Shown: positions 7,038 to 9,259 of the stretch, in pieces
Numbering within the stretch: position 1 is the stretch's first letter
How the letters are laid out: the number at the start of each line of letters is the position of its first letter
Assembly (NCBI GenBank): GCA_011065225.1
Contig: JAAKFC010000042.1
Coordinates: forward strand, 1-9,259
Direction of reading: 5' to 3'
DNA length: 9,259 nt
Source of the DNA: Chlamydiota bacterium
GTDB lineage: Bacteria; Chlamydiota; Chlamydiia; Chlamydiales; Rhabdochlamydiaceae
The notes under the pieces: generated by a model
Database searches by the model: none
What the model was told of the DNA's origin: nothing
What the model saw: the letters and a program-made list of their open reading frames with translations, nothing else
Made by a program: the position numbers and the translations under genes

Positions 7038-7421
7038 TCAAGAATCTTCATTGCGAGGAGGACGTGGTCCAGAACCTAAACCGGAGAGCCAATGATTTAA
7101 GATAAAACTTGAAAAAGCCACAATAATGCCACCCCAAAAGGCGCCCCAAAAATTTGTTATATGAACACCGTAAGAAACAAGACTTGCGACCCAAAAAAGA
7201 AAAATATTGATAAGCACTGCAAATAGCCCCACGGTCATCACCGTGATCGGAAAGGAGATCACAATCAAAATCGGGGCTATAAAAGCGTTTAGAAGTGCTA
7301 CAACCAGCGCAAAGAGAAGAGCATCAGGGAAATTGGGGACATCCAGTCCAGGAAGGACATGGGCAAGGGCCAAAATAATGGCCGCGAGGATCACGACCCT
7401 CAAAAGAAATTTCCACCACAT
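7038..7421 (-). CDS. Small four-helix membrane protein, phage holin 4 / YvlD superfamily
   Basis: 127-residue integral membrane protein with four predicted helices (about 5-24, 33-55, 58-82 and 90-110) and a short polar tail ending RPPRNEDS. The pattern LPGLDVPNFPDALLFALVVALLNAFIAPILIV, with a Pro-Gly loop after helix 1 and an Asn-containing helix 2, then VHITNFWGAFWGGIIVA, is characteristic of the widespread YvlD / phage-holin-4 superfamily. Most members are ordinary chromosomal membrane proteins of unknown role rather than phage lysis genes, and no phage gene is nearby. I chose ATG 7421 (MWWKFLLR), which matches the usual family start. ATG 7439 (MNIYLIMWWK) is also possible, and a TTG at 7457 less so; none has a good Shine-Dalgarno. 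The gene precedes the paralogous pair on the same strand. Confidence 0.82.
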   Translation of the reverse strand: MWWKFLLRVVILAAIILALAHVLPGLDVPNFPDALLFALVVALLNAFIAPILIVISFPITVMTVGLFAVLINIFLFWVASLVSYGVHITNFWGAFWGGIIVAFSSFILNHWLSGLGSGPRPPRNEDS

Positions 7422-7502
7422 AATCAAATATATATTCATTATGAACAAATATTTCAAGGATATCCCAAAATATCCATTTCGTGTTATTATTCAAAGTTGA
7501 TT

Positions 7503-8129
7503 ATGAAAAAGATATTTAACAATGTATTTAAACTGATATTTTGTATTATTTTAATATTTTCAGCTTTTTTCTTTATTGCTGAACATGATGCCTATCGCTC
7601 TGAGGCACTCCCTTATGTTGGCTCCATTGCCGAGCCTTTTAAAGAAAAAGGGGTCCACGTCTCTGCCAAAGTTTATGATGCAGGTGATAGTAAAGCCTAT
7701 CTAGATCGAGATCTTTTACAAGTGGGATTCCAACCCATCCAGATTACGATCCAAAACAACAGCGAAAAGGTATTTGCACTTTCTAATCAAGGGGTAGAGA
7801 TACCCATAGCAGAAAGCAAAACGGTAGCTGGATATGTGACTAGAGCCGCAATTCCAAGGGCAATTGGCTTTAAAGTGGCAGGCTTAATCTTTTGGCCTTT
7901 TCTCATTCCCGGAACAATTGATACCATTGTAACATTCAATTCGCACATGAAAATGAAGCGCGACTATCATGCAAAATCAATCAAAGACGAAGAAGAAATC
8001 TTGCCGCCTTATTCAACCATTCATCGGGTGATCTTTCTACCTACAAACCAAACACTCGAAGATTTTACCCTCTATCTCAAGGATCAAAAAACAAATCAAT
8101 TCTACCCATTTCAGGTATACATATCATGA
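7503..8129 (+). CDS. Secreted or membrane-anchored protein of unknown function
   Basis: 208 residues. The N-terminus MKKIFNNVFKLIFCIILIFSAFFFIAEHDA (split here at about residue 26) is a positive region then a hydrophobic core, so either an export signal or an anchor; no convincing lipobox is present. The exported part begins with a likely beta-rich stretch (VHVSAKVYDA, FQPIQITIQNNSEKVF, 50-91). A second hydrophobic segment follows at about 116-142, with WPFLIPGTIDTIV, then charged DYHAKSIKDEEEILPP and a final strand region. I do not recognise a named family. ATG 7503 is preferred over the frame's earlier openings because it gives the signal-like start, although the ribosome site is weak. The last residues VYIS and the TGA stop are encoded by the left terminal repeat of palindromic element B. 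It is divergent from the YvlD-like gene. Confidence 0.8.
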   Translation: MKKIFNNVFKLIFCIILIFSAFFFIAEHDAYRSEALPYVGSIAEPFKEKGVHVSAKVYDAGDSKAYLDRDLLQVGFQPIQITIQNNSEKVFALSNQGVEIPIAESKTVAGYVTRAAIPRAIGFKVAGLIFWPFLIPGTIDTIVTFNSHMKMKRDYHAKSIKDEEEILPPYSTIHRVIFLPTNQTLEDFTLYLKDQKTNQFYPFQVYIS

Positions 8130-8277
8130 ATGAAGAATTGGTTTTTCTCTTCATCGGAATCCCTGCCTTTCGAATCTTCTCCATCGCCCATATTCAAGAA
8201 TATGAGCTGCTTCGAAGCTTCAAAATTCAGGGCTCCGATTTTGACAAAATTCCAATTCTTCAATTCAGATATGTATA
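8116..8277. repeat. Palindromic MITE-like element, copy B
   Basis: A 162-bp imperfect palindrome. The terminal repeats (8116-8141 and 8252-8277) agree at 22 of 26 positions without gaps. The arms continue to pair inward (TCGGA..CCCTG against TCGGAGCCCTG) and meet at CATATTC-AA-GAATATG (8189-8204), whose midpoint coincides with the midpoint of the terminal repeats. The left end matches element A's left end at 30 of 32 bases (8115-8146 against 4591-4622), while the interiors share little. TA borders both ends. It holds the stop codon of the preceding gene and fills most of the 180-bp gap before the glucanotransferase gene. Transcribed, it would form one long hairpin, but there is no terminal U run. 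Confidence 0.85.
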
Positions 8278-8309
8278 AAATTAATTTCTAAATTCTTTAA
8301 AGTGCGGAT

Positions 8310-9259
8310 ATGACCAAACGCGGTGCTGGTGTCAATATCCCTATTTTTTCTCTTAGGACCAAAAAGAGTTTGGGCTGCGGAGAATTCCTCGATCTCATTC
8401 CCTTTATCGATTGGGCAAAACAAGCAGGCCTAAAACTCATTCAAATTCTTCCCATCAATGACACTTCCATAACCGGAACAGAAAAAGATGGGTATCCCTA
8501 TTCCATTCTTTCAGCCTATGCCCTGCACCCTATTTATTTGCATGTGCAAGCTCTAGGCGCAGAATTTGAAGAAGAATTAGCCCCCATTGTGCGAGAGCTC
8601 AATCTTCCAAAGCTCGATTATCAAAAAACCTATCTTGCCAAGCGCGAGTTTTTCAAAATGCTCTTTATTCTTCGAGGAGAAAAAGACCTGTCCACAAAAG
8701 CATTTGCGCATTTTTTTGAAAAGAATCAAGAGCACTTAAAACCCTATGCAGCCTTTTGCGTTCTTCGCGACAAATATGGCACGAGCAATTTTAAAAAATG
8801 GAAAGACCATGCTGTCTATAGTGAACTTGCGGTGGAAGACATATGTGAAAAAGAAGGAGTAGACTTTTACTACTTTCTCCAATACCACCTTGACAAACAA
8901 CTACACACCGTTCGCTCTCATGCGCGCAAGCAAAAGATCTTGCTGAAAGGGGACTTTCCGATAGGAGTTCATCCACACAGTGTTGAGGCTTGGCGTTTTT
9001 CCGAGTATTTCCGTTGGAACAAATCAATGGGAGCGCCGCCCGATTTCTACAATCACCTTGGACAAAATTGGGGCTTCCCATCCTATAACTGGGAAGAAAT
9101 TCGTGCAGAGGGTTTTTATTGGCTCAAATCGCGGCTTGCATGGATGCAGCAGTATTTTGATGCGATTCGCATCGATCATGTCCTTGGATATTTTCGCTTG
9201 TGGGAAATTCCTGAAGACGAGGTGCGCGGGCTCATGGGAAATTTTTATCCTGCAGAAGG
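8310..9259 (+). CDS. malQ: 4-alpha-glucanotransferase (amylomaltase), GH77, DPE2-like; 3' end cut by window
   Basis: Cytoplasmic disproportionating enzyme that moves alpha-1,4-glucan segments between maltodextrins, for glycogen or maltose metabolism. The open frame gives 316 residues before the right edge. Family blocks: GAGVNIPIFSLRT (5-17), GCGEFLDLIPFIDWA (22-36), QILPINDTSI (45-54), YPYSILSAYALHP (62-74), LKGDFPIGV (212-220), GAPPDFYNHLGQNWGFP (241-257), and FDAIRIDHVLGYFRLW (283-298). D289 is the expected catalytic nucleophile. The wording NDTSI, SYPYS-like spacing and FLDL is closer to the DPE2 type known from plants and some bacteria than to E. coli MalQ, but the tandem starch-binding domains of plant DPE2 are absent. 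The remaining catalytic residues lie beyond the window. The start ATG 8310 is clear from the family, although the ribosome site is weak. Confidence 0.92.
   Translation, partial: MTKRGAGVNIPIFSLRTKKSLGCGEFLDLIPFIDWAKQAGLKLIQILPINDTSITGTEKDGYPYSILSAYALHPIYLHVQALGAEFEEELAPIVRELNLPKLDYQKTYLAKREFFKMLFILRGEKDLSTKAFAHFFEKNQEHLKPYAAFCVLRDKYGTSNFKKWKDHAVYSELAVEDICEKEGVDFYYFLQYHLDKQLHTVRSHARKQKILLKGDFPIGVHPHSVEAWRFSEYFRWNKSMGAPPDFYNHLGQNWGFPSYNWEEIRAEGFYWLKSRLAWMQQYFDAIRIDHVLGYFRLWEIPEDEVRGLMGNFYPAE

Noticed and set aside
7038..7421. Evidence of a prophage from the holin-like gene
   Set aside because: This superfamily is commonly chromosomal and there are no other phage genes, integrase or attachment repeats in the window.
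8791..9081. 96-residue minus-strand open frame
   Set aside because: Antisense to the glucanotransferase, whose catalytic motifs are continuous here.

Overview
The window looks like chromosomal DNA from an environmental (Parachlamydia/Waddlia/Simkania-like) member of the Chlamydiota. Base composition is moderately AT-rich and genes are compact. The order suggests a host-associated bacterium that still has TCA-cycle enzymes. The DPE2-like amylomaltase, the SLC1-type transporters, and a pair of lineage-specific proteins with a hydrophobic N-terminal segment and a papain-like Cys/His/(Asp or Asn) pattern all fit. The phylum call is inferred from protein style, not from a marker gene.

Layout. Two tandem minus-strand SLC1-family (dicarboxylate/amino acid:cation symporter) paralogs fill 1-2613; the downstream one is cut by the left edge. 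A 63-bp divergent gap (2614-2676) separates them from a plus-strand aconitase (2677-4605). Convergent to the aconitase is a minus-strand block: a small YvlD/phage-holin-4-type membrane protein (7038-7421), then two paralogous putative cysteine-protease-like proteins (5738-7000 and 4742-5737), the last two joined stop-to-start. Divergent from the membrane protein is a secreted or anchored protein of unknown function (7503-8129). It is followed by a 4-alpha-glucanotransferase of the DPE2 type (8310 to the right edge, partial).

The least expected feature is a pair of ~160-bp imperfect palindromes (4592-4755 and 8116-8277). They share terminal inverted repeats of about 26 bp that begin with TATACA and end with GAAGAATTGG, but their interiors have diverged. 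Each arm pairs with its partner across the whole element. The terminal repeats supply the last few codons and the stop codon of three different genes, in the same codon phase each time. They look like non-autonomous MITE-like elements with TA at both ends, parked at gene 3' ends and possibly serving as hairpin terminators.

Functionally, the transporters and aconitase suggest use of host-derived dicarboxylates or acidic amino acids in central carbon metabolism. The glucanotransferase points to glycogen or maltodextrin turnover. The paralogous pair are candidate host-interaction proteins. Two enzymes have unusual residues at sites normally conserved: a Ser where the first iron-sulfur cysteine of aconitase is expected, and altered cation-site residues in both transporters.
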